DNA of 64,000 nucleotides, from contig NZ_SLVF01000018.1 of the NCBI RefSeq assembly GCF_004345365.1, positions 62,001 through 126,000 of the forward strand, given 5' to 3'. Every line of letters starts with the position of its first letter. Position 1 is the stretch's first letter. Under the pieces are notes generated by a model. It was not told where the DNA came from and did no database searches. It was given only the letters and a program-made list of their open reading frames with translations. Shown here one piece after another: positions 17,157 through 26,216 of this stretch. Source of the DNA: Kribbella sp. VKM Ac-2568. GTDB lineage: Bacteria; Actinomycetota; Actinomycetes; Propionibacteriales; Kribbellaceae. A program made the position numbers and the translations under genes.

Positions 17157-17930
17157 GTGGAGATCGACGCTGGGGTTGCTGCGAATTACGACGAACTGCC
17201 GTTGTGGTCGGCGCCTTTTGGGCAGTTGCTGTTGGAGCATGTGCCGTTGCGGCGGGGGCAGACGATTGTTGATGTCGGGGCGGGGACTGGGTTTCTGACG
17301 GTGGAGCTCGCGCAGCGGAGTAGGGCTGGGCGGGTGGTTGCGGTCGATCCCTGGGGTGATGCGATGGAGGTGTTGCGGCGCAAGGTCGAGTTCTTGAAGT
17401 TGAGGAATGTCGACGTGGTGGTTGGGGATGCGTCTGAGCTCGACCTCGCCGACGGGTCGGTGGATGTCGTGGTTTCCAACCTCGGCATCAACAACTTCGA
17501 CAACGCGGAGGTCGTACTGCGGGAGTGCCATCGTGTACTGCGGCCAGGTGGTCGGCTGTTGATCAGTACAAACCTGGTCGGGCACATGGCCGAGTTCTAC
17601 GAGGTCTTCGGTGAGGTGCTCGACCGACTCGGCCAGGCTCGCAAGCCCTTGGACGAGCACGTCAACCATCGGGCCACCGTCGCCGGAACCGTTGCCCTGC
17701 TGGAGTCGGCGGGGTTCACCGCGACGGTTGCCGGCCGGGACACCTTCACCGAGCGGTACGTCGACGGCACCGCGCTCTTCGACCACTACTTCATCCGGCT
17801 CGGGTTCCTCGACGGCTGGCAGGCGGTCGCGGGCGACGAAGTACTGGCGGCCGTCGAGGAAGAGCTCAACCGGCGCGGCGAGGTGACACTCACCATCCCC
17901 GCGGCCTGCTTCGAGGGCGTCAAGCCCTGA
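17157..17930 (+). CDS. Class I SAM-dependent methyltransferase
   Basis: 257 residues. The SAM-binding motif VDVGAGTGFLTVEL is near residue 38, followed by VAVDPWGDAMEVL, a DLADGSVDVVVSNLGINNF motif and the LRPGGRLLISTN strand, as in ubiE-type enzymes. It starts with GTG. The first 400 bp use many more T- and G-ending codons than the neighbours, which could reflect foreign origin or relaxed selection. It is convergent with galE, 6 bp apart. The acceptor is unknown. Confidence 0.82.
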   Translation: MEIDAGVAANYDELPLWSAPFGQLLLEHVPLRRGQTIVDVGAGTGFLTVELAQRSRAGRVVAVDPWGDAMEVLRRKVEFLKLRNVDVVVGDASELDLADGSVDVVVSNLGINNFDNAEVVLRECHRVLRPGGRLLISTNLVGHMAEFYEVFGEVLDRLGQARKPLDEHVNHRATVAGTVALLESAGFTATVAGRDTFTERYVDGTALFDHYFIRLGFLDGWQAVAGDEVLAAVEEELNRRGEVTLTIPAACFEGVKP

Positions 17931-17936
17931 AGCAGG

Positions 17937-18908
17937 TCAGGGCTTCTTCGGCCAGGCTTCCCACGCGGTGGCGAACATCTCGTCGACCGTGTAGGTGTTC
18001 TTCCACTCGAGGTCGCGAGCGGCGAGCTCGCCGGAGGCGACGACGCGGGAGGGATCGCCCGGGCGGCGCGGGCCTTCGGTCGGCGTGAAGTCGATGCCGG
18101 TGACGCGGCGGGCGGCGTCCATGATCTCGCGGACCGAGGTGCCCGTCCCGCTGCCGAGGTTGTAGACCCGCTCGAGCGTCTTGCCCGAGTCGAGGGCACG
18201 CGCGGCGGCGACGTGCGCCCGGGCCAGGTCGGCCACGTGCACGTAGTCCTTTACCGAGGTGCCGTCCGGCGTCGGGTGGTCCGTGCCGTAGATCTGCGGC
18301 ACCTTGCCCTGGCTCAACAGGTTGCACACGATCGGGAAGAGGTTGTACGGGCTGGCGTCGTAGACCTTCGGGTCACCCGAGCCGACCACGTTGAAGTAGC
18401 GCAGCGAGGTGTGATTCAGCTTGCCGTCTTGCGACTCGAGCGCCTTCGCCTGGTCCGCGAGGAGCCACTCGCCGATGAGCTTCGTCTCGCCGTACGGGCT
18501 CTGTGGGTTCGGCGCGGTCTGCTCGGTCACCACCTCGTCCCCGGGGGTGCCGTAGACGCCGGCGCTGGAAGAGAAGACGAGGTTGCGCACGCCGGTGTCG
18601 GCCATCACGGTGAGCAGCGAGACCATCGCGGTGACGTTCTGGGTGTAGGTGTGCATGGGCTTCTCGACCGAGACCCCGGCGTACTTGTAGCCGGCCAGGT
18701 GCACGACGCCGCTGACGCCTTCCAGCGCCTTGCGGGTGGCCTCACCGTCGAGCAGGTTCGCCTCGACGAACGGCACGCCCTCGACGAGGAACTCGGCCTT
18801 GCCGCTGGACAGGTCGTCGATCACGACGACGTCGATCCCGTCCGCCAGGAACGCGCGCACCACGTGCGACCCGATGTATCCCGCCCCGCCAGTCACCAGC
18901 CATGTCAT
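17937..18908 (-). CDS. galE: UDP-glucose 4-epimerase-like NAD-dependent epimerase
   Basis: 323 residues. It interconverts UDP-glucose and UDP-galactose. Seen: TGGAGYIGSH at residues 6-15, SSAGVYG with the catalytic Ser/Thr region, the SPYGETK active site (YxxxK), and RYFNVVGSGDP. The ATG at 18908 follows GGAG by 8 nt. It is divergent from the envelope locus starting at 19066 and could feed galactose units to it. Confidence 0.9.
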   Translation of the reverse strand: MTWLVTGGAGYIGSHVVRAFLADGIDVVVIDDLSSGKAEFLVEGVPFVEANLLDGEATRKALEGVSGVVHLAGYKYAGVSVEKPMHTYTQNVTAMVSLLTVMADTGVRNLVFSSSAGVYGTPGDEVVTEQTAPNPQSPYGETKLIGEWLLADQAKALESQDGKLNHTSLRYFNVVGSGDPKVYDASPYNLFPIVCNLLSQGKVPQIYGTDHPTPDGTSVKDYVHVADLARAHVAAARALDSGKTLERVYNLGSGTGTSVREIMDAARRVTGIDFTPTEGPRRPGDPSRVVASGELAARDLEWKNTYTVDEMFATAWEAWPKKP

Positions 18909-19065
18909 ACCAGATGCTCCCATCGACCCGGATCGGCATTGGCGCCGCCCTCACTGTCATTTAACCACATAAACGATCAGGTTCACACACAAATACTCAT
19001 CCAGCTGCCTGCACAGGCTGCTCCGAACCGGAGGAAAGGGCGTGATCTGCGCTTAGGATGCGCGG

Positions 19066-19803
19066 ATGATCGGACTAGTTCTCGCCGCCGGTACCGGCCG
19101 CCGCCTCCGCCCGTACACCGACACGTTGCCGAAGGCGCTGGTCCCGATCGACGCGACCACAACCGTGCTCGACCTGACGCTGGCCAACTACGCCGAGGTC
19201 GGCATCACCGACGTCGCGATCGTGGTCGGGTACGCCGCGGACGCGATCGCCGCGCGGGTGAACGACTTCCAGGACCGGTACGGCGTGACGCTGGAACTGG
19301 TGCCTAACGACAAGGCCCTGACCTGGAACAACGCGTACTCCCTCTGGTGCGCCCGCGACCTGCTGAGCCAGGGGGTGATGCTGGCCAACGGCGACACCGT
19401 CCACCCGGCCTCGGTCCAGCGGACATTGCTCGACGCGCGCGGCGAGGACCGGCAGATCATCCTCGCCCTCGACACCGAGAAGTCCCTCGCCGAGGAGGAG
19501 ATGAAGGTGATCTGGACATCGGAGAAGGGCGTTCGCACCATCACCAAACTGATGGATCCGGCCGAGGCCACGGGTGAGTACATCGGCGTCACCCTGATCG
19601 AACCGGACGCCGCGGTTGCCCTCAGCGAAGCGCTGAAGCTCACCTGGCAGGGAGATCCCAACCTGTACTACGAAGACGGCTATCAGGTGCTCGTCGACCA
19701 GGGCCACCGGATCGACGTCGCCCCGATCGGCAAGGTCGACTGGGTAGAGATCGACAACCACGACGACCTAGCCCGAGCCCGCGAGATCGTATGCCCCTCC
19801 TAG
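19066..19803 (+). CDS. Nucleotidyltransferase (phosphocholine/alcohol-phosphate cytidylyltransferase-like)
   Basis: 245 residues. The N-terminus LVLAAGTGRRLRPYTDTLPKALVPI is the pyrophosphorylase signature shared with LicC- and IPCT-type enzymes. LANGDTVHP carries the metal-binding Asp, and EGD-type acidic residues recur in EIDNHDDLARA at the end. AGGA lies 7 nt before the ATG. It overlaps the next gene by 13 nt. Pairing with a glycerol-phosphate dehydrogenase suggests it activates glycerol phosphate or a similar alcohol phosphate with CTP; this is inference. Confidence 0.8.
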   Translation: MIGLVLAAGTGRRLRPYTDTLPKALVPIDATTTVLDLTLANYAEVGITDVAIVVGYAADAIAARVNDFQDRYGVTLELVPNDKALTWNNAYSLWCARDLLSQGVMLANGDTVHPASVQRTLLDARGEDRQIILALDTEKSLAEEEMKVIWTSEKGVRTITKLMDPAEATGEYIGVTLIEPDAAVALSEALKLTWQGDPNLYYEDGYQVLVDQGHRIDVAPIGKVDWVEIDNHDDLARAREIVCPS

Positions 19804-20909
19804 CCCGGATGATCCCCGCGCCGCTGGTCGTCGACATACGGCGTGGGGCGCTCGCGGAACTGCGGGCGATCCTGGCGGACCAGCGCATCTCCACCTCTGG
19901 GCGGGTGGCGATCGCCGTCGGCGCGACGTACGGGCCGGTGGTGCAGGAGACCTTCCGGCACGGGCTGGACGGCGCGGACTGGTTCACCGTCGACGGCGGC
20001 TCGATCAACACCGCGATCAAACTGGTCGAGCAGATCCGCCGGCAGCGGTACGACGCGGTCGTCGGGATCGGCGGCGGCACCGTGCTCGACGTGACCAAGT
20101 TCGCCGCCGCGCGGCTCGGGCTGCCGATGGTCGCCGTCGCGACGAACCTCGCGCATGACGGCATCGCCTCGCCGATCAGCACCCTCGACAACGACGCCGG
20201 CCGCGGCTCGTACGGCGTACCGGCGCCGATCGCGGTCCTCGTCGACCTCGACCTGATCGCGCAGGCGCCGCCGCGATCTGTCCGCTCTGGCATCGGGGAG
20301 ATCGTCTCGAACCTGTCCGCCATCGCCGACTGGGAGACCGCGCACAGCCTGCGCGGCGAGGAGATCGACGGGCTCGCGGTGTCGCTGGCCAGGACCGCGG
20401 CGCAGGCCGTGATGAACCACCCGGGCAGCATCCTCGAGGACACCTTCCTCGCCGTACTGGCCGAAGGGCTGGTGCTGTCCGGCATCTCGATGGTCGTGGC
20501 CGGTACGTCGCGGCCGTCGTCCGGCGCCTGCCACGAGATCTCGCACGCGATCGACCTGCTGCACCCGACCCGGCGCGCCTTCCACGGCGAGCAGGTCGGG
20601 CTCGGCGCCGCGTTCGCGTGGTTCCTGCGCGGGGACCTCGACAGGTTCCACACGACCGTGGACTGCCTGTACCGGCACGGGTTGCCGGTGCGGCCGGCGG
20701 ATCTGGGGTTCAGCCTGGAGGAGTTCGAGGCGATCGTCGCGTATGCGCCGCAGACCAGGCCCGGCCGGTTCACCGTGCTGGAGGAGGCGGCGTTGACGCC
20801 CGCCCGGATCGAAGCCAAGGTGAGCGCGTTCAACGACCACGCCTATGCGCGGATCGCGTCGCCGGCCATCGCCCCCGAGGGAAGCGTCATCAACCCGAGG
20901 GAACCGTGA
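19791..20909 (+). CDS. sn-Glycerol-1-phosphate dehydrogenase-like (AraM/EgsA family)
   Basis: 372 residues. This metal-dependent dehydrogenase fold reduces dihydroxyacetone phosphate to sn-glycerol-1-phosphate. Seen: GIGGGTVLDVTK (NAD(P) binding, GGG at 94-96), NLAHDGIASP (120-128) as in G1PDH, and metal ligands His248 (HEISH) and His265. The usual metal-binding Asp is Glu at 170 (SGIGEIVSN). The start overlaps the nucleotidyltransferase stop; an internal ATG 18 nt later is also possible. The C-terminus runs through a triplicated repeat. Other members of the iron-ADH/DHQS fold cannot be excluded. Confidence 0.72.
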   Translation: MPLLARMIPAPLVVDIRRGALAELRAILADQRISTSGRVAIAVGATYGPVVQETFRHGLDGADWFTVDGGSINTAIKLVEQIRRQRYDAVVGIGGGTVLDVTKFAAARLGLPMVAVATNLAHDGIASPISTLDNDAGRGSYGVPAPIAVLVDLDLIAQAPPRSVRSGIGEIVSNLSAIADWETAHSLRGEEIDGLAVSLARTAAQAVMNHPGSILEDTFLAVLAEGLVLSGISMVVAGTSRPSSGACHEISHAIDLLHPTRRAFHGEQVGLGAAFAWFLRGDLDRFHTTVDCLYRHGLPVRPADLGFSLEEFEAIVAYAPQTRPGRFTVLEEAALTPARIEAKVSAFNDHAYARIASPAIAPEGSVINPREP

Positions 20910-20934
20910 TCGGCCCCGAGGGAACCGTTCTGGA
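20874..20934 (+). repeat. Triplicated CCCGAGGGAA(C/G)CGT direct repeat
   Basis: Copies begin at 20874, 20894 and 20915. The second and third share 14 identical bases; the first differs at one. They span the dehydrogenase stop codon and the gap before the phosphatase, which suggests replication slippage. Confidence 0.75.
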
Positions 20935-20940
20935 GGACCT

Positions 20941-21660
20941 GTGAGCTCAGCGCCCGTGGACCGTCACCTGGACTGGCCGGACTGCCGCAACGCCCGCGAT
21001 CTCGGTGGACTGCCGACCACCGACGGCCGGGTGATCCGGACCGGCGCCCTGATCCGCTCGGACTGTCTGCAGTTCTTGACGCCCGAAGGTGTCGACGTCG
21101 TCCGGAAGGCCGGAGTGAGCCGGGTCGTCGATCTGCGGTCGGAAGCCGAGGTCACCGGCTTCCCGACGCCCTTCACGGCCGACCCGATCGGGATGCACGT
21201 GCCGGTACAGGACGCTGCCGACCCCGGCGACCAAACCACCATCGTCGGCACCTGCATCGCCATGCTCGACCAGCGCCCGGAGTACTTCGCGGCCGCCGTC
21301 CGCGCGATCGCGGAAGCCCCCGAGGGCGCGGTGGTCGTGCACTGCTACGGCGGCAAGGACCGGACCGGCATGGTGGTCGCCCTCGCGCTGGCGGCGGCCG
21401 GAGTACCGGAAAACGAGATCGTCGCCGACTACGCCCTCACCCAGGCCCGCCTGGCCCCGATGCTCGCCGAACAACTGGCCGCCGAGCCCGACGAGACCCT
21501 CCACCCCGAAATGATCGAGTTCCGCGACACCCGCCCCGCCTCCCTAACCGCCATCCTCCGCCACCTGGACACGAAGTACGGCGGCCCCCTCCCCTACCTC
21601 CACCACGGCGGCCTCACCAAAACCCAACTAGAAACCCTGAGAGCCCGCCTGACCGCCTGA
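20941..21660 (+). CDS. Tyrosine-protein phosphatase-like (DSP/PTP-fold) phosphatase
   Basis: 239 residues. The P-loop HCYGGKDRTGM places the nucleophile at Cys135 and Arg141, and the N-terminus NARDLGGLPTTDGRVIRTGALIRSD is that of bacterial IphP/Siw14-like phosphatases. GGAGG lies 5 nt before the GTG. It sits inside the envelope locus where related actinobacterial clusters often carry a CDP-alcohol transferase, so it may dephosphorylate a polyol-phosphate intermediate or a regulatory protein. Confidence 0.82.
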   Translation: MSSAPVDRHLDWPDCRNARDLGGLPTTDGRVIRTGALIRSDCLQFLTPEGVDVVRKAGVSRVVDLRSEAEVTGFPTPFTADPIGMHVPVQDAADPGDQTTIVGTCIAMLDQRPEYFAAAVRAIAEAPEGAVVVHCYGGKDRTGMVVALALAAAGVPENEIVADYALTQARLAPMLAEQLAAEPDETLHPEMIEFRDTRPASLTAILRHLDTKYGGPLPYLHHGGLTKTQLETLRARLTA

Positions 21661-21662
21661 CC

Positions 21663-21785
21663 GGTCACCGTTGGCAGGTGGCTGTGGTGGCCTGCATGGA
21701 CGCGCGGCTGAATCCGTACACCGACGACGAGTTCAAGGCCGGCATCCAGGCCGAGACCGGACGGCTGCGCGAGGTCAAGAATTGA
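21663..21785 (+). pseudogene. Beta-carbonic anhydrase remnant with internal deletion
   Basis: The frame reads HRWQVAVVACMDARLNPY, the N-terminal zinc-site strand (CMDAR) of beta-carbonic anhydrases, then jumps directly to TDDEFKAGIQAETG, which is near the C-terminus of such enzymes, and stops after KN. The central portion with the remaining zinc ligands (HTDCG region) is gone and no start codon is present. Confidence 0.72.
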
Positions 21786-21872
21786 CAGTGACCACCATGC
21801 CGCCCCGACGGTAGGGCGACACAGAGGCTGCCGGTGTGAAACGGGTAGGTGGTGGCCAGTAGATTGGCCCGC

Positions 21873-22763
21873 ATGTCAACCGCCGCCGACCCGGCCCGGA
21901 CCGCTGAGCTGGCGGCGATGGCCGAGCGCCACGGGTTGTCCAGGAGCTCGGCACGACCGGAGCTCCCGGGCTACCTCCGCGAACTCTGGGGCCGCCGCCA
22001 GTTCATCGTCAGCTATGCCCGGGCGCGCACCTACTCGATGTACGCCGGTGCGCGGCTGGGGTCTGTCTGGCAGATCCTCACCCCGCTACTGAACGCTGCC
22101 GTGTACTACCTGGCCTTCGGGGTGCTGCTGGGCACCAAGAACGGCATCCCCAACTACCCGGCGTTCCTGATCTGCGGGATGTTCGTCTTCACCTTCACGC
22201 AGCGCTCGATGACCGAGGGATCCCGGGCGATCTCGCTGAACATGTCGCTGATCCGCACCCTGCACTTCCCACGCGCCACCCTGCCGCTGGCGTACGTGGT
22301 GAACGAGCTGAACCAGATGGCCGTCTCGATGGGCATCCTGTTCGTGCTGGTCGGATTCACCGACGGGGTGTCTCCGCGGTGGTTCCTGGTCATCCCGGCG
22401 CTGACACTGCAGACGATGTTCAACATCGGGATGACGATGACCTTCGCCCGGATCGGCACCTTCGTCTCCGACATCAGCCAGTTGCTCCCGTTCGTCACCC
22501 GGACCTGGTTGTACGCCTCGGGCATCTTCTTCTCGATCCCCGACAAGCTGGCCGCGCTGGATGCGCCGCCCTGGGTGATCCACCTGCTGGCGCTGAACCC
22601 CATCACGGCGTACATCGACATCGTCCGGCGGGCGCTGCTCGACGAGCACGAGCAGCACCAACTGCCGAACGCCTGGCCGATCGCGGCAGCGTGGGCCGTG
22701 ATCGCGCTGGTCGGCGGTTTCATCTACTTCTGGCGCGCGGAGGACAGGTACGGCCGTGGCTGA
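21873..22763 (+). CDS. ABC-2 type polysaccharide/teichoic acid exporter permease (Wzm/TagG-like)
   Basis: 296 residues with six predicted helices after a cytoplasmic leader. Seen: the amphipathic FIVSYARARTYSMYAGARLGSVWQILTPLLN entry typical of TagG/RfbA permeases, and LLALNPITAYIDIVRRAL near the end. The ATG at 21873 is the likely start; an ATG/GTG 24 nt upstream is also in frame. It overlaps the ATPase gene by 8 nt. It probably exports a lipid-linked glycan or polyol-phosphate polymer made by this locus. Confidence 0.88.
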   Translation: MSTAADPARTAELAAMAERHGLSRSSARPELPGYLRELWGRRQFIVSYARARTYSMYAGARLGSVWQILTPLLNAAVYYLAFGVLLGTKNGIPNYPAFLICGMFVFTFTQRSMTEGSRAISLNMSLIRTLHFPRATLPLAYVVNELNQMAVSMGILFVLVGFTDGVSPRWFLVIPALTLQTMFNIGMTMTFARIGTFVSDISQLLPFVTRTWLYASGIFFSIPDKLAALDAPPWVIHLLALNPITAYIDIVRRALLDEHEQHQLPNAWPIAAAWAVIALVGGFIYFWRAEDRYGRG

Positions 22764-23520
22764 AGAAGCAGTGCCGACGGTCATCGCCGACGGCGTCAAC
22801 ATCATCTACAAAGTGATCGCGGGCCAGGGCGGCAAGGGCACCGCGGCGACCGCGTTCCGCCGGATCCTGAAACGCCAGGACCGTCCGACCATCCGCGAGG
22901 TGCACGCGGTCAAGGACGTCACCTTCACGGCGTACAAGGGCGACGCGATCGGCGTGATCGGCCGCAACGGCTCCGGCAAGTCGACCCTGCTCCGGGCGAT
23001 CGCCGGTCTGCTGCCACCCGCCTCCGGCGCGATCTACACCGGCGGCCGGCCGTCCCTGCTCGGCGTCAACGCGGCGATGATGAACGACCTCACCGGCGAC
23101 CGGAATGTCGTACTGGGCTGCCTGGCGATGGGGATGTCACCGGACGAGATCCAGCAGCGGTACGACGAGATCGTGGAGTTCTCCGGGATCGGCGAGTTCA
23201 TCGACCTGCCGATGTCGACCTACTCCTCCGGCATGTCCGCCCGGCTGAAGTTTGCGATCGCCTCCGCCAAGAGCCACGACATCCTCCTCGTCGACGAGGC
23301 CCTGGCCACCGGCGACGCCGAGTTCCGCGTCCGCTCCGAACAGAAGATCAAAGACCTCCGCACCGAAGCCGGCACCGTCTTCCTGGTCAGCCACAGCCTC
23401 GACGTAGTCCTGGACACCTGCAACCGAGCCATCTGGCTCGACAAAGGCGTCCTCCGCATGGACGGCGAGGTCCGCGAGGTAGTAAGCGCCTACAACCGAG
23501 AAGCAACGGCGGCCCGCTAG
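22756..23520 (+). CDS. ABC exporter ATPase (Wzt/TagH-like)
   Basis: 254 residues. Walker A GRNGSGKST (69-77), signature YSSGM (156-160), Walker B ILLVDE (176-181) and the H-loop SHS (about 212-214) are intact. The N-terminal half-helix before the Walker motif and the short TGDAEFR motif are those of polysaccharide/teichoic acid exporters. It lacks the extra C-terminal carbohydrate-binding domain of long Wzt proteins. It starts with GTG inside the permease stop region. Confidence 0.92.
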   Translation: MAEEAVPTVIADGVNIIYKVIAGQGGKGTAATAFRRILKRQDRPTIREVHAVKDVTFTAYKGDAIGVIGRNGSGKSTLLRAIAGLLPPASGAIYTGGRPSLLGVNAAMMNDLTGDRNVVLGCLAMGMSPDEIQQRYDEIVEFSGIGEFIDLPMSTYSSGMSARLKFAIASAKSHDILLVDEALATGDAEFRVRSEQKIKDLRTEAGTVFLVSHSLDVVLDTCNRAIWLDKGVLRMDGEVREVVSAYNREATAAR

Positions 23521-23704
23521 TACTACGACCCGCCGCGCGGCTCCTCCACTGCGCGGCTCATCCGTCGCCCGCTTGACCCCGCCCGGGCTGAGGTTTGGTG
23601 CTCGGTTCGCCGAGTCGTGGATCCGTGCGCGGGAAACCGCTTGCTGTCCGAGGTCCCCGCTTGGTGTCCGGGGTCACCACTCGCGGCGCGCGCGGGCCGT
23701 AGTA

Positions 23705-24736
23705 CTAGGCCGTGGCGGGTGGGGCTGCGGCTGCGGGCGGGATGGGGCGTTCCTGGAGGCCGATGAGGAAGCCGAGGCCCCAGGAGACGTGCATGGTGGC
23801 GCACACCAAGGGGAGCCAGAAGAGGGCTTTCCAGGGGAGGTAGCGGCCTTCCATGGCTGAGCCGACCAGGAGGAGGAGGGCGTAGCCGAGGGGTGCCAGG
23901 AAGCCGATGTCCAGCCAGCTGATGCCGGTGGCGAGGCCGATGATGCCCAGGATCGTGCCGAGGGCCAGGAGGATGACCGCGACCGGTGGGGCCAGGTAGC
24001 GCTTGTTGGCGGTTTCCGGGTGCCGGCGGATCACCTCGCGGCGCCACTGGCCGGTGTGGAAGAACTGCTTCGCCACGTCCTGCAGCGACGAGCGCGGCCG
24101 GTAGGTGACAGACAGGTCGGGGCTGAACCAGATCAGCCCGCCGGTCTTGCGGATCCGGTAGTTCAGCTCCCAGTCCTGGGCCCGGTGCATCGTCTCGTCG
24201 AAGCCGCCGACGCGTTCGAGCGCGGCCCGGCGGAAGACGCCGAGGTACACGGTGTCGGCCGGACCGGCCTTGCCGCCCTGGTGGAACGTCGAGGCGCCCA
24301 GCCCGAGCCGGGACCGGTACGCGCAGGCGACAGCCATCTCGATCGGGGTGCGTCCCTCGGCCGCCATCACACCGCCGACGTTGTCCGCGCCGCTCTCGTG
24401 CAGTACCTCGACCGCCCGGGTGATGTAGCCCTGCGTCAGTACGCCGTGCCCGTCGACCCGTACGACGATGTCGTGGCGGGCGTGGGCGATCCCGGTGTTC
24501 AGGCCCGACGGCGTATTGCCGGACGGGTTCGCCACGATCGTGATCCGCTTGTCGGCCTCGGCCAGGCGGTCCGCGATCACCTGGGTCCGGTCCTTGCTCG
24601 GACCGATCGCCAGCACCACCTCCAGCTCGCCGGGGTACTCCTGGTCGAGGACGCGGCCGACCGCCTCTTCGAGGTGGCGTTCCTCGTTCAGCACCGGCAT
24701 CACGACGGACACGGGGGGCCAAGGGGACAAGGACAT
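23705..24736 (-). CDS. GT2 glycosyltransferase with C-terminal membrane helices (ExoA-like)
   Basis: 343 residues. SVVMPVLNEERHLEEAV opens the GT-A fold, DIVVRVDGHG carries the DxD-like metal site, and HRAQDWELNYRIRKTGG is the ED-type acceptor motif. Three to four helices follow from about 250. It resembles succinoglycan ExoA-type transferases. It lies 7 nt downstream of the LCP gene on the same strand and convergent with the exporter, so it probably builds the exported glycan. Confidence 0.88.
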   Translation of the reverse strand: MSLSPWPPVSVVMPVLNEERHLEEAVGRVLDQEYPGELEVVLAIGPSKDRTQVIADRLAEADKRITIVANPSGNTPSGLNTGIAHARHDIVVRVDGHGVLTQGYITRAVEVLHESGADNVGGVMAAEGRTPIEMAVACAYRSRLGLGASTFHQGGKAGPADTVYLGVFRRAALERVGGFDETMHRAQDWELNYRIRKTGGLIWFSPDLSVTYRPRSSLQDVAKQFFHTGQWRREVIRRHPETANKRYLAPPVAVILLALGTILGIIGLATGISWLDIGFLAPLGYALLLLVGSAMEGRYLPWKALFWLPLVCATMHVSWGLGFLIGLQERPIPPAAAAPPATA

Positions 24737-24743
24737 GTTCAGG

Positions 24744-26216
24744 TCAGGCCTTACAGATCGAAGCGACGTCGTCGACGTCGTTGCCGGGTTTGGACGGGGT
24801 GCTGCTGGTCTTGCCGGGTTTGGCCGAGGTGCTCGGCTTCTTCACCGGAGTACTACTCGGGGTGTTCGCGCTCTTACCGTCTCCGTCATCGGTCGCCTTG
24901 TCCAGCGCTTCGGACTTTCCGATCGCCTCGGTCACCTTGCTCCGGATCAGCTCGAAGTCGGGGTTGCTGGTGCGGATCAGCGGTGGGACCGCGGAGAAGC
25001 TTGACACCGGCAGCTTCTTCGCGTCCAGCGCTAGATCCGTGAAGGTGCCCAGTTCACCCGACGGGATGTCGGTGTTGACGACCTTCTTGCTCGCCTTCGC
25101 GATGCCCTGGAACTTGGTCAGCACCTTCTGCGGCGACAGCTGGTTCAGCATCGCCGTCATCACGCACTTCTGCCGGGTCATCCGCTCGTAGTCTGTCGCA
25201 CCGGCCCGCGACCGCGCGAACCAGAGGGCGTGATAGCCGTCCAGATGCTGGTTCTTGCCGGTTTCGATGTAGCCCTTGATGGGCGAGCCGATGCCGCCGA
25301 TCGGGACGCGCTTGCCGACGTCCAGGGTGATCCCGCCGACCGCGTTCAGCAGGTCGCGGAAGCCGGCCAGGTCGATCAGCACGTGGTAGTTGACCTTCAG
25401 CCCGGTGATCGCCTCGACCGCCTGCTTGGTCGCGGTGACGCCGGGGTCCGGGTCGCCGGGGAACATCTGCTTGTGTCCGTCGGCGTAGGTGTAGACGCCG
25501 TTCAGCAGGCAGTTCTCGGCGCAGTCCGCCCACTTGAAGCCGTCCGGGAACTGCTTGGCCATCGGGGTGCCGTCCGGGAACGGCACCTTGGCCATGTTCC
25601 GCGGCAGCCCGATCAGCACGGTCCGGCCGGTGTTCGCGTCGACGCTGGCCAGGGTGATGCTGTCCGGCCGGGTGCCGATCCGGTCCGCGCCGGAGTCGCC
25701 GCCGAGCAGCAACACGTTGTAGCGGCCCTTGTCCGCCTCGGACTTCTTCCCGTTACCGAACACGCTGGCGACGAAGTCACGCTGGGAGGAGACGATCGTG
25801 CTGCCCCAGATCAGCGCGCCGACGACCAGGAAGACCAGGACGCCGTCCAGGATGCTCGCGGTGAGCCGGTGCTTGCGCTCCAGCGTCAGCGGACGGCCGA
25901 GCCGGTAGGCGTCGACGAACAGCGCGGCCCAGCCGATCGCGAGCACGATCAGGGCGATCTGGATGAGGCGCAGGGTCTTCGGCGAGACCATCAGGTTGAT
26001 CGCGCCGGCCCGCCAGACCAGCGACAGCACGATCACGAAGACGACGATGGCGATGATGCCGGCGATCACCCGCCAGGCCCACCGGCCGGCACGCTTGCTG
26101 CCGGCCGCGATCTGCGCGGATCCGGGCAGCAGCAGGGTCATCAGCAGCAGCGTCAGCGCTCGCTTGAACCGAACCGGCTCGCTGAGGTTGCGCAGGTCTG
26201 GCTTGTCCTGCGACAT
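24744..26216 (-). CDS. LytR-CpsA-Psr (LCP) glycopolymer ligase with N-terminal membrane bundle
   Basis: 490 residues. Four hydrophobic segments lie in the first 150 residues, then the LCP domain: LLLGGDSGADRIGTRPDSITLASVD, the conserved Arg-rich LIGLPRNM, LIDLAGFRDLLNAVGGITLDV and the LWFARSRAGATDYERMTRQ motif. The tail after residue 455 is Thr/Ser/Pro/Lys-rich. LCP enzymes move lipid-linked glycopolymers onto peptidoglycan. AAGGAC precedes the ATG at 26216. Co-location with the exporter suggests it attaches that polymer. Confidence 0.92.
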   Translation of the reverse strand: MSQDKPDLRNLSEPVRFKRALTLLLMTLLLPGSAQIAAGSKRAGRWAWRVIAGIIAIVVFVIVLSLVWRAGAINLMVSPKTLRLIQIALIVLAIGWAALFVDAYRLGRPLTLERKHRLTASILDGVLVFLVVGALIWGSTIVSSQRDFVASVFGNGKKSEADKGRYNVLLLGGDSGADRIGTRPDSITLASVDANTGRTVLIGLPRNMAKVPFPDGTPMAKQFPDGFKWADCAENCLLNGVYTYADGHKQMFPGDPDPGVTATKQAVEAITGLKVNYHVLIDLAGFRDLLNAVGGITLDVGKRVPIGGIGSPIKGYIETGKNQHLDGYHALWFARSRAGATDYERMTRQKCVMTAMLNQLSPQKVLTKFQGIAKASKKVVNTDIPSGELGTFTDLALDAKKLPVSSFSAVPPLIRTSNPDFELIRSKVTEAIGKSEALDKATDDGDGKSANTPSSTPVKKPSTSAKPGKTSSTPSKPGNDVDDVASICKA

